Assembly (NCBI RefSeq): GCF_037076465.1
Contig: NZ_AP028908.1
Location: 1,178,001 to 1,242,000, forward strand
DNA: 64,000 nucleotides
Reading direction: 5' to 3'
Source: Pectobacterium araliae
Lineage (GTDB): Bacteria > Pseudomonadota > Gammaproteobacteria > Enterobacterales > Enterobacteriaceae
Part shown: positions 39,284 to 51,935 of the stretch, piece by piece
How the letters are laid out: each line of letters opens with the position of its first letter
How positions within the stretch are numbered: the stretch's first letter is position 1
Position numbers and translations under genes: made by a program
Notes under the pieces: model-generated
Seen by the model: the letters and a program-made list of their open reading frames with translations, nothing else
What the model was told of the DNA's origin: nothing
Database searches by the model: none

Positions 39284-42007
39284 TTACTGATTTTTAGGTT
39301 TAAAACGCAACAGGCGATTGGCGTTGCTGACCACAGTGATGGAAGAAAGCGCCATTGCGGCACCCGCGACTACTGGGCTGAGCAGCGTTCCGGTCAGCGG
39401 GTAGAGCACGCCCGCCGCAATCGGAATACCCAATGAGTTATAGATAAATGCGCCCAGCAGATTCTGCTTCATGTTGCGCAGCGTGGCATTGGAGAGTGCC
39501 AGCGCATCAGCGACGCCGTGCAGGCTGTGACGCATCAGTGTGATAGCCGCGGTCTCAATGGCAATATCGCTGCCGCCGCCCATCGCAATGCCGACATCGG
39601 CCTGCGCGAGTGCGGGCGCATCGTTAATGCCATCACCAATCATCGCCACGCGTTTGCCTTGCGCCTGTAGCTTTTTGATGGCCTCTGCTTTGCCGTCTGG
39701 CAGCACCCCAGCAATCACCTGATCGATACCCGCTTCTTTAGCGATGCTCTTTGCCGTGAGTGGGTTGTCTCCCGTTAGCATGACGAGCTGATAGCCCTGT
39801 TGGTGCAGGCGCTGCAAGGCGCTGACGCTATCCATCCGCAGTGGATCGTGAATAGAGAACACCGCAATGATGTGACCATTTGCTGCGAGCAACACGGGTG
39901 TAATGCCGCGCTGAGCCTGCTCGCCGATCAGCATTTCACCTCCGGTGATATCGACCTTATGCTGTTTGAGCAGCGCGGGATTCCCCAGCAGCAGGTCGAC
40001 ATCCGAGATCTTGCCGCTGACGCCGAGACCGCGCAGTGTGCGGAACTGTTCGGTTTGCATGAGTGTCAGATTCTCTGCTCGTTCAAGAATTGCTTTTGCC
40101 AGCGGATGATTAGCACCTTGCTCCAGCGACGCTGCCCAGATCAGTGCCTGTGCTTCCGTCACATCACAGAAGGTATGAATCGCCACGACGCGAGGCTGCC
40201 CTTCGGTTAGCGTACCGGTTTTGTCAAACACCAATACATCCAACTTGCTGGCCTGTTGCAAGGCATCGGCATCCCGTACCAGAACGCCAAACTCCGCTGC
40301 ACGTCCAACGCCGGAAATAATCGACATCGGCGTTGCCAGTCCAAGCGCACAGGGGCAGGCAATGATCAGAACGGTCGTGACGATAATGAGCGTATAGACC
40401 ATCTGCGGTTGTGGCCCCACAAAGAACCAGACTGCGCCGCTGAGAAGCGCGATGGCCACAACGACGGGAACAAACACGGCAGAAATACGATCTGCGAGCT
40501 GGCCGATAGCGGGTTTGCTACTTTGCGCCTGCCTGACCAGCCGAATGATTCGCGATAGGGTGGTTTGGTTGCCGATTGCATCAGCCCGGAAGAGGACGCT
40601 GCCATCGGAAACCAGCGTACCAGCGTGAACCGTATCGCCAGTCGTTTTGGCTTGCGGGATCGGTTCCCCAGTCAGCATGGCTTCATCCACCCACACTTCG
40701 CCTTGCAAAATCTCGCCATCGACAGGAATTCGGTCGCCGGTTGTCAGGCGCAGCGTCATGCCGGACTGCACGTCAGACAGTGGAATGGATTTTTCGCCTT
40801 CTTCTGTCACGACGCGGGCTGTCGGGGGCGTCAGATCGAGCAGCCGCTCCAGCGCACGAGAGGATCGCTGGCGGGCACGCTGTTCCAGCGCATGGCCTAG
40901 ATTGATTAAACCGATGATCATCGCGCTGGCTTCATAGTAAAGATGGCGCGCCGCCATGGGGAAAAGATCCGGCCACAGGTTGACGGTAATAGAATAAAGC
41001 CAGGCGGCGCCCGTTCCCAGCGCGACCAGCGTATCCATGGTCGCCGTGCCATTTTTCAGACTACGCCAGGCATTACGGTAAAAATGACTGCCAGCGAATA
41101 CCATCACTGCCAGCGTCAGAATACCGATGACGAGCCACGGCGTTTGGCTTTCCGGCGTCAGGCTCATGCTGCCGCCCAATACCCCCCACAGCATCAGCGG
41201 CACACCAAGCAGTAAACCTAGCGTTGCCTGCCACTGAAAGCGTCTGATAGCCTGTTGAGAGGTTTGCTGCTGGCGCGCACGACGCGCCTCTTCATCCTGA
41301 ATAATTTCTGCGCCGTAGCCCGCTTGTTCAACGGCTGCAATCAGCGCCTCAGGCTCAGCGTGACCGCTCACTAACGCGCTGCGCTCAGCGAGATTCACTC
41401 GCGCCTGCGTAACGCCGCTGACGTTTTGTAGCGCCGTCTGTACGCGATTCACACAGCTGGCACAGCTCATTCCCTGAAGCAAGATCTGCACGCTGTCGTC
41501 ATCGTTAGTGAACGGTGTTGTCGTTGCCGGAAGAATACTCTCGGCCGCTGGCAGCGTTTCCGGCGTTGTCGCTACCTGTGCCAGCGGCTCAATTTTTGGG
41601 TGAACGCTCTCCTGCACGCTGGCGTGATAGCCAGCTTCTTCAATAGCGCTAATCAGTAGCGTGGCCTCGACGTTGCCGTACACGTCCGCCTGCTCTGTGG
41701 TGACATTCGTCGCTACGACACCGGGAAGGGCTTCCAGCACTTTACGCGTAGCGGCGACGCAGTGGTTGCAGCTCAGGCCGGAAAGCTGGAGAGAGACATC
41801 CGGTGTGGCGGCAAGCTGTGCTTCGTAGCCCGCCTGCTCGATAGTGTCGATCAACGTCTGCGAATCAACGTCACCGCTGACGCTGGCGTACTGTTGAGTG
41901 ACGTTGGTTTGTTCAACCGCAGGCAGCGCGTCCAGGGCTTTTTTAACGCGCTGAATACAGTGCCCGCAGGTTAACCCCTGCAAGGACAACACGATGGTTT
42001 GTGACAT
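39284..42007 (-). CDS. copA: Cu(I)-exporting P1B-type ATPase CopA with three metal-binding domains
   Basis: A 907-residue copper pump of the inner membrane. Three N-terminal HMA domains carry CxxC motifs at C14/C17 (GLTCGHC), C80/C83 (GLSCNHC) and C182/C185 (GMSCASC); E. coli CopA (834 aa) has two. The pump core is complete: CPC in the ion path (ACPCALG), phosphorylation motif [11 protein letters not shown] motif (NHPLA), hinge GDGINDAP. It is divergent from its activator cueR. A frameshift site lies after the second HMA domain (see that entry). Confidence 0.96.
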   Translation of the reverse strand: MSQTIVLSLQGLTCGHCIQRVKKALDALPAVEQTNVTQQYASVSGDVDSQTLIDTIEQAGYEAQLAATPDVSLQLSGLSCNHCVAATRKVLEALPGVVATNVTTEQADVYGNVEATLLISAIEEAGYHASVQESVHPKIEPLAQVATTPETLPAAESILPATTTPFTNDDDSVQILLQGMSCASCVNRVQTALQNVSGVTQARVNLAERSALVSGHAEPEALIAAVEQAGYGAEIIQDEEARRARQQQTSQQAIRRFQWQATLGLLLGVPLMLWGVLGGSMSLTPESQTPWLVIGILTLAVMVFAGSHFYRNAWRSLKNGTATMDTLVALGTGAAWLYSITVNLWPDLFPMAARHLYYEASAMIIGLINLGHALEQRARQRSSRALERLLDLTPPTARVVTEEGEKSIPLSDVQSGMTLRLTTGDRIPVDGEILQGEVWVDEAMLTGEPIPQAKTTGDTVHAGTLVSDGSVLFRADAIGNQTTLSRIIRLVRQAQSSKPAIGQLADRISAVFVPVVVAIALLSGAVWFFVGPQPQMVYTLIIVTTVLIIACPCALGLATPMSIISGVGRAAEFGVLVRDADALQQASKLDVLVFDKTGTLTEGQPRVVAIHTFCDVTEAQALIWAASLEQGANHPLAKAILERAENLTLMQTEQFRTLRGLGVSGKISDVDLLLGNPALLKQHKVDITGGEMLIGEQAQRGITPVLLAANGHIIAVFSIHDPLRMDSVSALQRLHQQGYQLVMLTGDNPLTAKSIAKEAGIDQVIAGVLPDGKAEAIKKLQAQGKRVAMIGDGINDAPALAQADVGIAMGGGSDIAIETAAITLMRHSLHGVADALALSNATLRNMKQNLLGAFIYNSLGIPIAAGVLYPLTGTLLSPVVAGAAMALSSITVVSNANRLLRFKPKNQ
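41526..41600 (-). promoter_or_regulatory. copA: Probable programmed -1 frameshift site in copA (slippery site + pseudoknot)
   Basis: On the minus strand the heptamer C-CCA-AAA (41600-41594) spans His136-Pro137-Lys138. Five bases later a 9-bp stem GCCGCTGGC (41588-41580) / GCCAGCGGC (41552-41544) begins; its loop holds GCCGGAA (41564-41558), which pairs with TTCCGGC downstream (41532-41526), an H-type pseudoknot. After a -1 slip the frame reads AAT and then TGA (41591-41589). The product would be 139 residues with HMA domains 1 and 2. E. coli copA uses C-CCA-AAG in the same HPK context to make the chaperone CopA(Z). Confidence 0.8.
41589..42007 (-). CDS. copA: Predicted two-domain copper chaperone CopA(Z) made by frameshifting
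   Basis: Alternative product of the copA start: 138 residues in frame, then one Asn codon and TGA after the -1 shift. It would contain two complete HMA domains (about residues 4-65 and 71-132), each with a CxxC copper site, and no membrane segment, hence a soluble copper chaperone. In E. coli the equivalent product has one domain (about 70 residues). The existence here is inferred from sequence signals only. Confidence 0.65.
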
Positions 42008-42082
42008 AATAATTTTCTCCCGTGATCACAGCCGGAGGTGAAAGACGTTGACCGGCTATCTGATTTCTACTAGTTATTGAAT

Positions 42083-42113
42083 AAGGTAAACCTTCTAGCA
42101 AGGGGAGGGTCAA
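42083..42113 (-). promoter_or_regulatory. CueR-controlled copA promoter
   Basis: On the minus strand TTGACC (-35, 42113-42108), a 19-bp spacer CTCCCCTTGCTAGAAGGTT, then TACCTT (-10, 42088-42083). The long spacer and the ACC...GGT dyad are the mark of MerR-family control; the sequence is almost that of the E. coli copA promoter. It ends only 10 bp from the divergent cueR start. Confidence 0.92.
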
Positions 42114-42122
42114 GGGGAAATC

Positions 42123-42557
42123 ATGAATATCAGTGATGTTGCGAAAAAAACCGGTCTTAGTAGTAAAACCATTCGCTTTTATGAAGAGAAAGAACTTCTG
42201 ACTACACCGCTACGTTCTGAAAATGGTTATCGTAGTTACGACGACCATCATGTCGAAGAGCTGACGCTGCTACGTCAGGCGCGCCAGGTTGGTTTTAATC
42301 TGGATGAATGCCGGGAATTGGTCACGCTATTTAACGATCCGCTGCGGCGAAGCGCGGATGTAAAAGCGCGTACGTTGCAGAAAGTGCAAGAAATTGAGAT
42401 GCATATCGAAGAGTTGAAAACGATGCGTGAACAACTGCTGGCGTTAGCCGATCAGTGTCCAGGGGACGGGAGCGCGGAGTGTCCGATCATTAATAATCTC
42501 GCAGGCTGTTGTCAAAAAACAAACCGTGAGAAAGGGGAGCCGGACTCCCCTAAATAG
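42123..42557 (+). CDS. cueR: Copper-responsive MerR-family activator CueR
   Basis: A 144-residue MerR regulator: winged helix at residues 1-70 ([26 protein letters not shown]), a dimerisation helix, and a Cu(I)-binding loop with two cysteines spaced CPGDGSAEC (C112 and C120). The residue set and spacing match CueR rather than zinc- or mercury-sensing relatives. A third CC pair occurs near the C-terminus. It is divergent from its target copA. Confidence 0.95.
   Translation: MNISDVAKKTGLSSKTIRFYEEKELLTTPLRSENGYRSYDDHHVEELTLLRQARQVGFNLDECRELVTLFNDPLRRSADVKARTLQKVQEIEMHIEELKTMREQLLALADQCPGDGSAECPIINNLAGCCQKTNREKGEPDSPK
42534..42550. terminator. Hairpin between convergent cueR and ybbJ
   Basis: GGGGAG (42534-42539) and CTCCCC (42545-42550) overlap the last codons of cueR. 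On the minus strand a TTTCTC tail follows, so it mainly suits ybbJ. Confidence 0.5.
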
Positions 42558-42566
42558 TGTGTTCTG

Positions 42567-43022
42567 TTAGTGCTCAATCGGCCGTACACGTAGTGTGATG
42601 CCGTCAACGGCAATCACTTCAACCTGCGTGCCAGCAGGCAGATCCTGCTCTGATTTCACGCGCCAACTGCTATCACCGATGTTGACCCGGCCAAATCCGT
42701 TAGTCACTGGATCGGTCAGTGTAGCGCGCAGGCCAATCAACTGTTGTCCGCGTTGGTTGAGCGTTGAAGGTGGGCGTGACAGCGTTCGCTTACGCAGCCA
42801 ATACCACCAGAGCAGCGCCGTAATGATCGTCATGATGGCGAAAATTGCCCCCTGCCATGGCCAGCCCAGCGGCATAACCCACGTTAGTAGCCCAACCAAT
42901 ACGGCCGATAAGCCGCTCCACAGCAGATAACCACTGGCACCTAGCATTTCGGCGGCTAAAAGCAGGCCGCCGAGCGACAGCCAGAACCAGTGTGCATTTT
43001 CCATCACCAGTTCAACGCCCAT
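42567..43022 (-). CDS. ybbJ: NfeD-family membrane protein YbbJ
   Basis: A 151-residue NfeD-type protein with hydrophobic segments at about 8-80 (WFWLSLGGLLLAAEMLG, then two more) and a C-terminal OB-fold (GRVNIGDSSWRVKSEQDLPAGTQVEVIAVDG). NfeD proteins partner with SPFH proteins; here the ATG overlaps the qmcA stop (TAATG), indicating coupled synthesis with QmcA. Confidence 0.9.
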   Translation of the reverse strand: MGVELVMENAHWFWLSLGGLLLAAEMLGASGYLLWSGLSAVLVGLLTWVMPLGWPWQGAIFAIMTIITALLWWYWLRKRTLSRPPSTLNQRGQQLIGLRATLTDPVTNGFGRVNIGDSSWRVKSEQDLPAGTQVEVIAVDGITLRVRPIEH

Positions 43023-43936
43023 TATTGACCTCGGCTGTCTTTGCTATCTTTAATCAGTTCGGTGATCCCGCCAATAGCTCCCATTAGGTTGCTGGCTTCT
43101 AACGGCATCATGATCACTTTGCTGTTATTGGAAGAGCCGATCTGCTGCAAGGCATCGGTATATTTCTGGGCGACAAAGTAGTTAATCGCCTGAATGTTAC
43201 CCGCCGCGATGGCCTCGGACACCATTTTGGTCGCCTGTGCTTCAGCTTCTGCCGCACGCTCACGCGCTTCCGCTTCAAGGAACGCGGACTGGCGTTGGCC
43301 TTCCGCCTTCAGAATTTGTGACTGCTTTTCCCCTTCGGCTTTTAGAATGGCCGCCTGACGTACCCCTTCTGCCTCCAGAATATCGGCACGCTTGTTACGT
43401 TCTGCTTTCATTTGCGCATTCATCGCGGCAATCAGTTCAGCAGGCGGGCGAACGTCGCGGATCTCAATACGCGTGATTTTAACGCCCCACGGGTTGGTGG
43501 CTTCATCAACGATGTGCAGCAGGCGGGTATTGATGCTGTCGCGCTGAGATAACATTTCGTCCAGCTCCATGGAACCCAGAACGGTACGGAAGTTGGTCAT
43601 GGTGAGGTTGACGATAGCCTGTTCCAGATTACTGACTTCATAGGCCGCCCGCGCGGGATCGATCACCTGGATAAAGCAGACGGCATCAATCGCTACATTG
43701 GCGTTATCGCGTGAGATAATTTCCTGTGAGGGGATATCTAACACCTGTTCCATCATGTTGATTTTACGACCAACACGATCCATGAACGGCACGACCAGAT
43801 TAAGCCCCGGCATCAGCGTTTTGGTATAGCGACCAAAACGTTCTACAGTCCATTGGTATCCCTGAGGTACGATTTTGATGCCTGACCAGACGATGATAAG
43901 TGCAACAAAGATCAAAACGGGAATGACGGTAAGCAT
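43022..43936 (-). CDS. qmcA: SPFH/stomatin-family protein QmcA (YbbK)
   Basis: A 304-residue stomatin homologue. One N-terminal membrane anchor (residues 2-20) is followed by the SPFH domain ([23 protein letters not shown] ... [22 protein letters not shown]) and a long charged coiled coil with repeats of [17 protein letters not shown] type (about 195-240). QmcA forms large membrane-anchored assemblies in which FtsH-type quality control can occur. It is first gene of a qmcA-ybbJ pair. Confidence 0.94.
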   Translation of the reverse strand: MLTVIPVLIFVALIIVWSGIKIVPQGYQWTVERFGRYTKTLMPGLNLVVPFMDRVGRKINMMEQVLDIPSQEIISRDNANVAIDAVCFIQVIDPARAAYEVSNLEQAIVNLTMTNFRTVLGSMELDEMLSQRDSINTRLLHIVDEATNPWGVKITRIEIRDVRPPAELIAAMNAQMKAERNKRADILEAEGVRQAAILKAEGEKQSQILKAEGQRQSAFLEAEARERAAEAEAQATKMVSEAIAAGNIQAINYFVAQKYTDALQQIGSSNNSKVIMMPLEASNLMGAIGGITELIKDSKDSRGQ

Positions 43937-44061
43937 ATTCTAAAACCTCCAGGTTGTTTTATAGCAGTCGAAAGACGATTCAGTGAACAGTGTAACTCAC
44001 TGAGTATGAAAGCGGGCAGGAAATACGCCCGCCAGTTAAGCGTGATCGGTGGGGGCGGGAG

Positions 44062-44322
44062 CTAAATATCCAGCTCGATGTCGCCTTGCGGCATACAGCA
44101 GCAGGGTAGAATTTCATCCTGTTGGATACAGGCTAGCGGGGGTTGACGGTACGCGACGTTGCCTTTTATCAGACGCAGCCGACAGGAACCGCAATAGCCA
44201 GACCGGCACTGATATTCAATGTTGACACGGTTGGATTCCAGCACATCCAGCAGGGAAGGGCCGTCGTCTGAACAGGAAAACTGCGCACCGGATGTGCGCA
44301 GCGTAATCGTTGGCTTGCTCAT
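44062..44322 (-). CDS. yfaE: 2Fe-2S ferredoxin-like protein YfaE
   Basis: An 86-residue plant-type ferredoxin. The cluster ligands fit C-x4-C-x2-C (CRSGYCGSC) and a later Cys in LPCCC. In E. coli YfaE supplies electrons to regenerate the diferric-tyrosyl radical of NrdB. It begins 3 bp after nrdB, so the nrdA-nrdB-yfaE unit is intact. Map order next to qmcA is a junction between two regions that are far apart in E. coli. Confidence 0.93.
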   Translation of the reverse strand: MSKPTITLRTSGAQFSCSDDGPSLLDVLESNRVNIEYQCRSGYCGSCRLRLIKGNVAYRQPPLACIQQDEILPCCCMPQGDIELDI

Positions 44323-44325
44323 TGA

Positions 44326-45456
44326 TTACAGTTGGAAATCGCTCAGGTCGTCATCGCTGATTTCTGAATCGATCTGACCGACCAGATAAGAGCTGACTTC
44401 GACTTCCTGCGGGGCGACTTGTACGTTATCGGATACCAGCCAGGCGTTGATCCACGGAATGGGGTTAGTACGCGTCTGGAATGGCAGCGGCAGACCTACT
44501 GCCTGCATACGGATGTTGGTGATGTATTCCACGTACTGGCACAGAATATCTTTGTTCAGACCAATCATCGAACCGTCACGGAACAGGTATTCCGCCCACT
44601 CTTTTTCTTGCTGGGCGGCGAGTACAAACAGGTCATAACACTCTTGCTGACACTCTTCGGCAATCTGCGCCATTTCAGGGTCGTCATGACCGGAACGCAT
44701 CAGGTTCAGCATGTGCTGCGTGCCCGTCAGGTGCAGCGCTTCGTCACGAGCGATGAGCTTGATGATTTTGGCGTTACCTTCCATCAGTTCGCGTTCTGCA
44801 AAAGCAAATGAACAGGCGAAACTGACGTAGAAACGAATGGCTTCCAGCGCGTTAACGCTCATCAGACAGATATACAGTTGCTTTTTCAGCGCATGCAGGT
44901 TCACGGTCACACTCTTGCCGTTAACCTGATGTGTCCCTTCACCCAGCAGATGATAGTAGCTGGTCATCTCAATCAGCGAGTCGTAGTAACCTGAGATATC
45001 CTTGGCACGCTTCAAAATCTCTTCGTTCGTCACGATATCGTCAAACACCAGCGACGGATCGTTCACGATATTACGAATAATATGGGTGTAGGAACGCGAG
45101 TGAATGGTTTCCGAGAATGCCCAGGTTTCTACCCAGGTTTCCAGCTCAGGGATAGAAATCAGCGGCAGTAGCGCAACGTTTGGGCTACGTCCCTGAATTG
45201 AATCCAGCAGCGTCTGGTATTTCAGGTTGCTGATGAAGATGTGTTTTTCATGATCGGGTAATGCCTGATAGTCAATGCGATCGCGAGATACGTCAACTTC
45301 TTCCGGACGCCAGAAGAAAGACAGCTGTTTTTCGATCAGCTTTTCGAAAATTTCATATTTTTGCTGATCGAAACGTGCAACGTTAACTGACTGGCCGAAG
45401 AACATGGGTTCTAGCAACTGGTCATTTTTATTCTGTGAAAAAGTGGTATAGGCCAT
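44326..45456 (-). CDS. nrdB: Class Ia ribonucleotide reductase beta subunit NrdB
   Basis: A 376-residue radical-generating subunit of aerobic ribonucleotide reductase. Iron ligands and radical site are visible in [18 protein letters not shown]: Glu116, His119 and radical Tyr123, counting Met (115, 118, 122 in usual numbering), with a second ligand set in [13 protein letters not shown]. The C-terminal tail [10 protein letters not shown] binds NrdA. The ATG at 45456 has GGAGAG upstream; the frame runs on to 45648 without family similarity. Confidence 0.96.
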   Translation of the reverse strand: MAYTTFSQNKNDQLLEPMFFGQSVNVARFDQQKYEIFEKLIEKQLSFFWRPEEVDVSRDRIDYQALPDHEKHIFISNLKYQTLLDSIQGRSPNVALLPLISIPELETWVETWAFSETIHSRSYTHIIRNIVNDPSLVFDDIVTNEEILKRAKDISGYYDSLIEMTSYYHLLGEGTHQVNGKSVTVNLHALKKQLYICLMSVNALEAIRFYVSFACSFAFAERELMEGNAKIIKLIARDEALHLTGTQHMLNLMRSGHDDPEMAQIAEECQQECYDLFVLAAQQEKEWAEYLFRDGSMIGLNKDILCQYVEYITNIRMQAVGLPLPFQTRTNPIPWINAWLVSDNVQVAPQEVEVSSYLVGQIDSEISDDDLSDFQL

Positions 45457-45532
45457 TAATCTCTCCAAAAAAATGCCGTGAGCATTTTTAACGCCGCTTG
45501 CGGCTGCGGGTAGGACGCCCGCGCTAAAAGGA

Positions 45533-45557
45533 TAAAAGGCTGCATCGCAGCCTTTTA
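45533..45557 (-). terminator. Intercistronic terminator-like hairpin between nrdA and nrdB
   Basis: A perfect stem TAAAAGGCTGC (45533-45543) / GCAGCCTTTTA (45547-45557). On the minus strand the stem runs into TTTTATCCTTTT, a terminator-like tail. It stands 9 bp after the nrdA stop and about 77 bp before nrdB. Confidence 0.65.
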
Positions 45558-45565
45558 TTATTGGC

Positions 45566-47851
45566 TTAAATCTTACACGCGCCGCCTTCGCAGCCGTCGT
45601 CCTGCGGTTCTGCCAGCAGGTCGTCTTGTACGTCTTCAGCGCCGTCACGGGTGTTTTGGTAATACAGCGTTTTAACGCCGAATTTGTAGGCCGTGACCAG
45701 ATCTTTCAGCAACTGTTTCATCGGCACTCGACCTGACGGGAAGCGGGATGGATCGTAGTTGGTGTTGGAGGAGATCGCCTGATCGACAAATTTCTGCATC
45801 AGACCCACCAATTGCAGATATCCATCGTTATTTGGCATTTCCCACAGCAGTTCGTAGGCATCCTTCAGCGTTTCATACTCCGGTACCACTTGACGCAGAA
45901 TACCGTCTTTGGACGCTTTGACGCTGATGTGGCCGCGCGGCGGTTCAATACCGTTGGTGGCGTTGGAGATCTGAGATGAGGTCTCAGACGGCATCAGTGC
46001 GGACAATGTGGAGTTACGCAAGCCGTATTCTTTGATGTCACTACGCAGCGCTTCCCAGTCGAGATGCAGCGGTTCGTTGCAAATCGCGTCCAGATCGCGC
46101 TTATAGGTGTCGATCGGTAAAATACCCTGTGAGTAGGTGGTTTCATTAAACCACGGGCAGGCACCTTGCTCGCGTGCCAGCACATTCGATGCCTTCAACA
46201 GATAGTATTGAATCGCTTCAAACGTTTTGTGCGTCAGGCTATTGGCGCTGCCATCGGAATAACGCACGCCATTTTTTGCCAGATAGTAAGCGAAGTTGAT
46301 GACGCCAATACCTAATGTACGGCGACCCATTGCACCACGCTCTGCGGCCTTGATCGGGTAATCCTGATAATCCAGCAGGGCATCCAGCGCGCGCACGGCC
46401 AGCGTCGCCAGCTCTTCCAGATCGTCTAAGCTATTGATGGCACCGAGGTTAAACGCTGACAGCGTACACAGTGCAATTTCACCGTTTTCATCATTCACGT
46501 CGTTCAACGGCTTGGTCGGCAGCGCGATTTCCAGACACAGGTTGGACTGGCGAACCGGCGCAATCAGCGGATCGAACGGGCTGTGCGTGTTGCAATGGTC
46601 AACGTTCTGAATATAGATACGGCCCGTGGAAGCACGTTCCTGCATCATCAGGGAGAACAGCTCGCCTGCTTTGATACGCTGTTTGCGGATGCTGGCATCC
46701 TGCTCATATTGCACATACAGGCGTTCGAATTCATCCTGATCGGCGAAGAAGGCGTCGTACAATCCGGGTACGTCTGACGGGCTGAACAGCGTGATTTCCT
46801 CACCTTTTACCAGACGCTGATACATCAGTTTGTTCAACTGCACGCCGTAGTCGAGGTGACGAACGCGGTTGCCTTCGACACCACGGTTGTTTTTCAGCAC
46901 CAGTAGGCTTTCTACTTCCAGATGCCACAGCGGATAGAACAGCGTGGCAGCCCCGCCGCGTACGCCGCCTTGGGAGCAGGATTTCACTGCTGTTTGGAAA
47001 TGTTTATAGAAAGGGATGCAGCCGGTATGGAACGCTTCACCGCCGCGAATTGGGCTACCGAGCGCACGGATGCGGCCCGCGTTGATGCCGATACCGGCAC
47101 GCTGGGAAACGTATTTCACGATGGCGCTGGACGTCGCGTTGATGGAATCCAGACTGTCGCCGCATTCGATCAGCACGCAGGAGCTGAACTGACGCGTTGG
47201 GGTACGCACGCCCGCCATAATCGGCGTCGGCAAAGAAATTTTGAACGTGGAGATCGCGTCATAAAAACGTTTAACGTAATCCAGACGCGTCTCACGTGGA
47301 TAGCCGGAGAACAGGCAGGCGGCGACCAGAATGTACAGGAACTGGGCGCTTTCGTAGATATCACCGGTGACGCGGTTTTGTACCAGATATTTCCCTTCTA
47401 GCTGTTTCACCGCCGCATAAGAGAAATTCATGTCACGCCAGTGATCGATGAAAGCGTCCATCTGCGCGAACTCTTCGACGCTGTAGTCTTCCAGCAGGTG
47501 CTTGTCGTATTTACCCAGTTCTACCATGTTGGTGACGTGGGTCAGCAAGGCTGGCGGTTCAAACTGGCCGTAGGCTTTCTTGCGCAGATGGAAGATAGCC
47601 AGGCGAGCGGCCAGATATTGATAATCCGGGCTTTCGCGAGAGATCAGGTCGGCAGCGGCCTTGATGATGGTCTCATGGATATCAGAGGTTTTGATGCTGT
47701 CGTAAAACTGAATGTGGGAACGCAGTTCCACCTGAGAAACGGAGACATTGTGTAAACCTTCTGCGGCCCAAGCAATGACGCGGTGGATTTTATCCAAATT
47801 GATTTTTTCTTTACTGCCATCGCGTTTGGTAACGAGCAAGCTCTGGTTCAT
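45566..47851 (-). CDS. nrdA: Class Ia ribonucleotide reductase alpha subunit NrdA
   Basis: A 761-residue catalytic subunit, same length as in E. coli, that reduces NDPs to dNDPs. An ATP-cone (residues 5-95; [19 protein letters not shown]) senses dATP/ATP. Active-site elements are the Cys in [14 protein letters not shown], the [11 protein letters not shown]ys/Glu pair, and the C-terminal redox cysteines in CEGGACKI. The start at 47851 ([13 protein letters not shown]) follows the family. DnaA boxes lie upstream. Confidence 0.97.
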   Translation of the reverse strand: MNQSLLVTKRDGSKEKINLDKIHRVIAWAAEGLHNVSVSQVELRSHIQFYDSIKTSDIHETIIKAAADLISRESPDYQYLAARLAIFHLRKKAYGQFEPPALLTHVTNMVELGKYDKHLLEDYSVEEFAQMDAFIDHWRDMNFSYAAVKQLEGKYLVQNRVTGDIYESAQFLYILVAACLFSGYPRETRLDYVKRFYDAISTFKISLPTPIMAGVRTPTRQFSSCVLIECGDSLDSINATSSAIVKYVSQRAGIGINAGRIRALGSPIRGGEAFHTGCIPFYKHFQTAVKSCSQGGVRGGAATLFYPLWHLEVESLLVLKNNRGVEGNRVRHLDYGVQLNKLMYQRLVKGEEITLFSPSDVPGLYDAFFADQDEFERLYVQYEQDASIRKQRIKAGELFSLMMQERASTGRIYIQNVDHCNTHSPFDPLIAPVRQSNLCLEIALPTKPLNDVNDENGEIALCTLSAFNLGAINSLDDLEELATLAVRALDALLDYQDYPIKAAERGAMGRRTLGIGVINFAYYLAKNGVRYSDGSANSLTHKTFEAIQYYLLKASNVLAREQGACPWFNETTYSQGILPIDTYKRDLDAICNEPLHLDWEALRSDIKEYGLRNSTLSALMPSETSSQISNATNGIEPPRGHISVKASKDGILRQVVPEYETLKDAYELLWEMPNNDGYLQLVGLMQKFVDQAISSNTNYDPSRFPSGRVPMKQLLKDLVTAYKFGVKTLYYQNTRDGAEDVQDDLLAEPQDDGCEGGACKI

Positions 47852-47894
47852 GTTGGGATTTACCTGTTGATGAAAATAAAAAAATATCCCCCGT

Positions 47895-47934
47895 TTATTC
47901 ACAGAAATTCCTCTGTGACTAACTCTGTGGATAA
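47895..47934. promoter_or_regulatory. Two DnaA boxes upstream of nrdA
   Basis: TGTGGATAA (47926-47934) is the exact complement of the strong DnaA box TTATCCACA. TTATTCACA (47895-47903) differs by one base. DnaA boxes near the nrdAB promoter link dNTP supply to replication in E. coli. I did not find a confident NrdR pair. Confidence 0.75.
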
Positions 47935-48148
47935 ATACTAGATATGGATATTTTTTGATAAATGGCTACTACATGGTGAGTATTCTAGTCTGGATTCGTT
48001 TGAGTACAAGGCTTGATTTTGGTGTTGATTTCAGGTTGCTGAAGCGTTGGTTTCTCGAAATCCTGATTTTGTAAGGGCTAAGAGGATGTCAATATTCTGT
48101 AAAAAAAATAAGTCGCGGCCATTTTATTGGTTTTTCAGATAAACCCAG

Positions 48149-48180
48149 AAAATTGCGCGGTGAAAAACCACGCAATTTTT
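48149..48180. terminator. Bidirectional terminator after ubiG
   Basis: Stem AAAATTGCG (48149-48157) / CGCAATTTT (48171-48179), with inner GG/CC pairs, 20 bp beyond the ubiG stop. Confidence 0.75.
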
Positions 48181-48199
48181 AAGAACATTCTTAATTGTT

Positions 48200-48919
48200 T
48201 TATTTATCGTGCCGGGTATGTAGCATGTAGTTCACGTCGACGTTTGGACCGAGTTTAAAATGGTCCGTCAGCGGGTTGTAGTGCAACCCGGTGATATGCT
48301 TTTCACGCAGCGGCGTGCTGTCAACCCAGTGCATCAGCTCCGCCGGACGGATGAATTTCTTGATGTCATGCGTGCCGCGCGGCACCATTTTCAGGATATA
48401 TTCTGCACCCACTATCAACTGTATCCACGCTTTCGCATTGCGGTTGATGGTGGAGAAAAACACGTGTCCGCCAGGCTTGACCAACTTAGCGCAAGCCTGT
48501 ACGACGGATTGCGGATCGGGAACGTGCTCCAGCATCTCCATGCAGGTGACCACATCGTAAAGGCTCGGGTGAGCGTGTGCATGGGCTTCTACCGTTTCCT
48601 GCACGTAATCGACAGTGATACCGCTTTCCAGCGCATGTAAACGCGCAACGTCTAATGGCTCTGCGCCCATATCCAGCCCGGTGACGTCCGCGCCTTCACG
48701 CGCCATGCTCTCGGCCAAAATGCCGCCGCCGCAGCCGACATCCAACACTTTTTTGCCGAATAACCCTTCTGCATGCTGCGAAATATAGCCCAGACGCAGC
48801 GGATTAATGCGGTGTAATGGTTTAAATTCACCCTCTAAATCCCACCAGCGGGAGGCGATAGCCTCAAATTTGGCAATTTCCTGATGGTCAACGTTCGGAG
48901 TTTGATTTTCTACATTCAT
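48200..48919 (-). CDS. ubiG: Ubiquinone biosynthesis O-methyltransferase UbiG
   Basis: A 239-residue SAM-dependent methyltransferase that carries out both O-methylations of ubiquinone synthesis. SAM motif I is [19 protein letters not shown] (about 60-78), motif [17 protein letters not shown] and motif [16 protein letters not shown]. It is divergent from gyrA with 261 bp between them, as in E. coli. Confidence 0.96.
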   Translation of the reverse strand: MNVENQTPNVDHQEIAKFEAIASRWWDLEGEFKPLHRINPLRLGYISQHAEGLFGKKVLDVGCGGGILAESMAREGADVTGLDMGAEPLDVARLHALESGITVDYVQETVEAHAHAHPSLYDVVTCMEMLEHVPDPQSVVQACAKLVKPGGHVFFSTINRNAKAWIQLIVGAEYILKMVPRGTHDIKKFIRPAELMHWVDSTPLREKHITGLHYNPLTDHFKLGPNVDVNYMLHTRHDK

Positions 48920-49085
48920 CTGTCATCACTGCCTTTCGTTATCTTCAACTGCCGCGAGTATACTCCCTTCGTGTCGCAACGTGCAGCGCTGTCCGTTTTC
49001 ACTAAGGCATATCCGGGGAATAAACGACCATTGGGAAAACCGTCTGTTCAGGGCGGAAGGGAGTTTCCCCCGAAACGGCGGTTTG

Positions 49086-49145
49086 TGATATAATTTTTCA
49101 CCTTTTGAACAGTTCACCTAATCTGAACGGTTCACTTTTCTGAAC
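49086..49145 (+). promoter_or_regulatory. gyrA promoter and TGAAC-repeat leader
   Basis: TGATATAAT at 49086-49094 is an extended -10 element with a poor -35. Just downstream are two 11-bp palindromes, TGAACAGTTCA (49106-49116) and TGAACGGTTCA (49124-49134), and a third half-site TGAAC (49141-49145). Their starts are 18 and 17 bp apart. They would lie in the first 45 bases of the transcript. Confidence 0.5.
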
Positions 49146-49165
49146 ACGGGTAGATGCCTAAATAG

Positions 49166-51820
<2,655 letters not shown>

Positions 51821-51850
51821 GCCTTTTCCTTAAACCGGAATGAGCCGAGT

Positions 51851-51878
51851 AAGCCAGCGCGATGCGCTGGCTTTTTTT
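51851..51878 (+). terminator. Rho-independent terminator of gyrA
   Basis: Stem AAGCCAGCGC/GCGCTGGCTT with a 3-nt GAT loop and seven T. Confidence 0.95.
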
Positions 51879-51935
51879 ATCGACACTCGGTAGTGTATCG
51901 GCAAACGGGTTCTTCCATCATTCAACGGCATTCAC

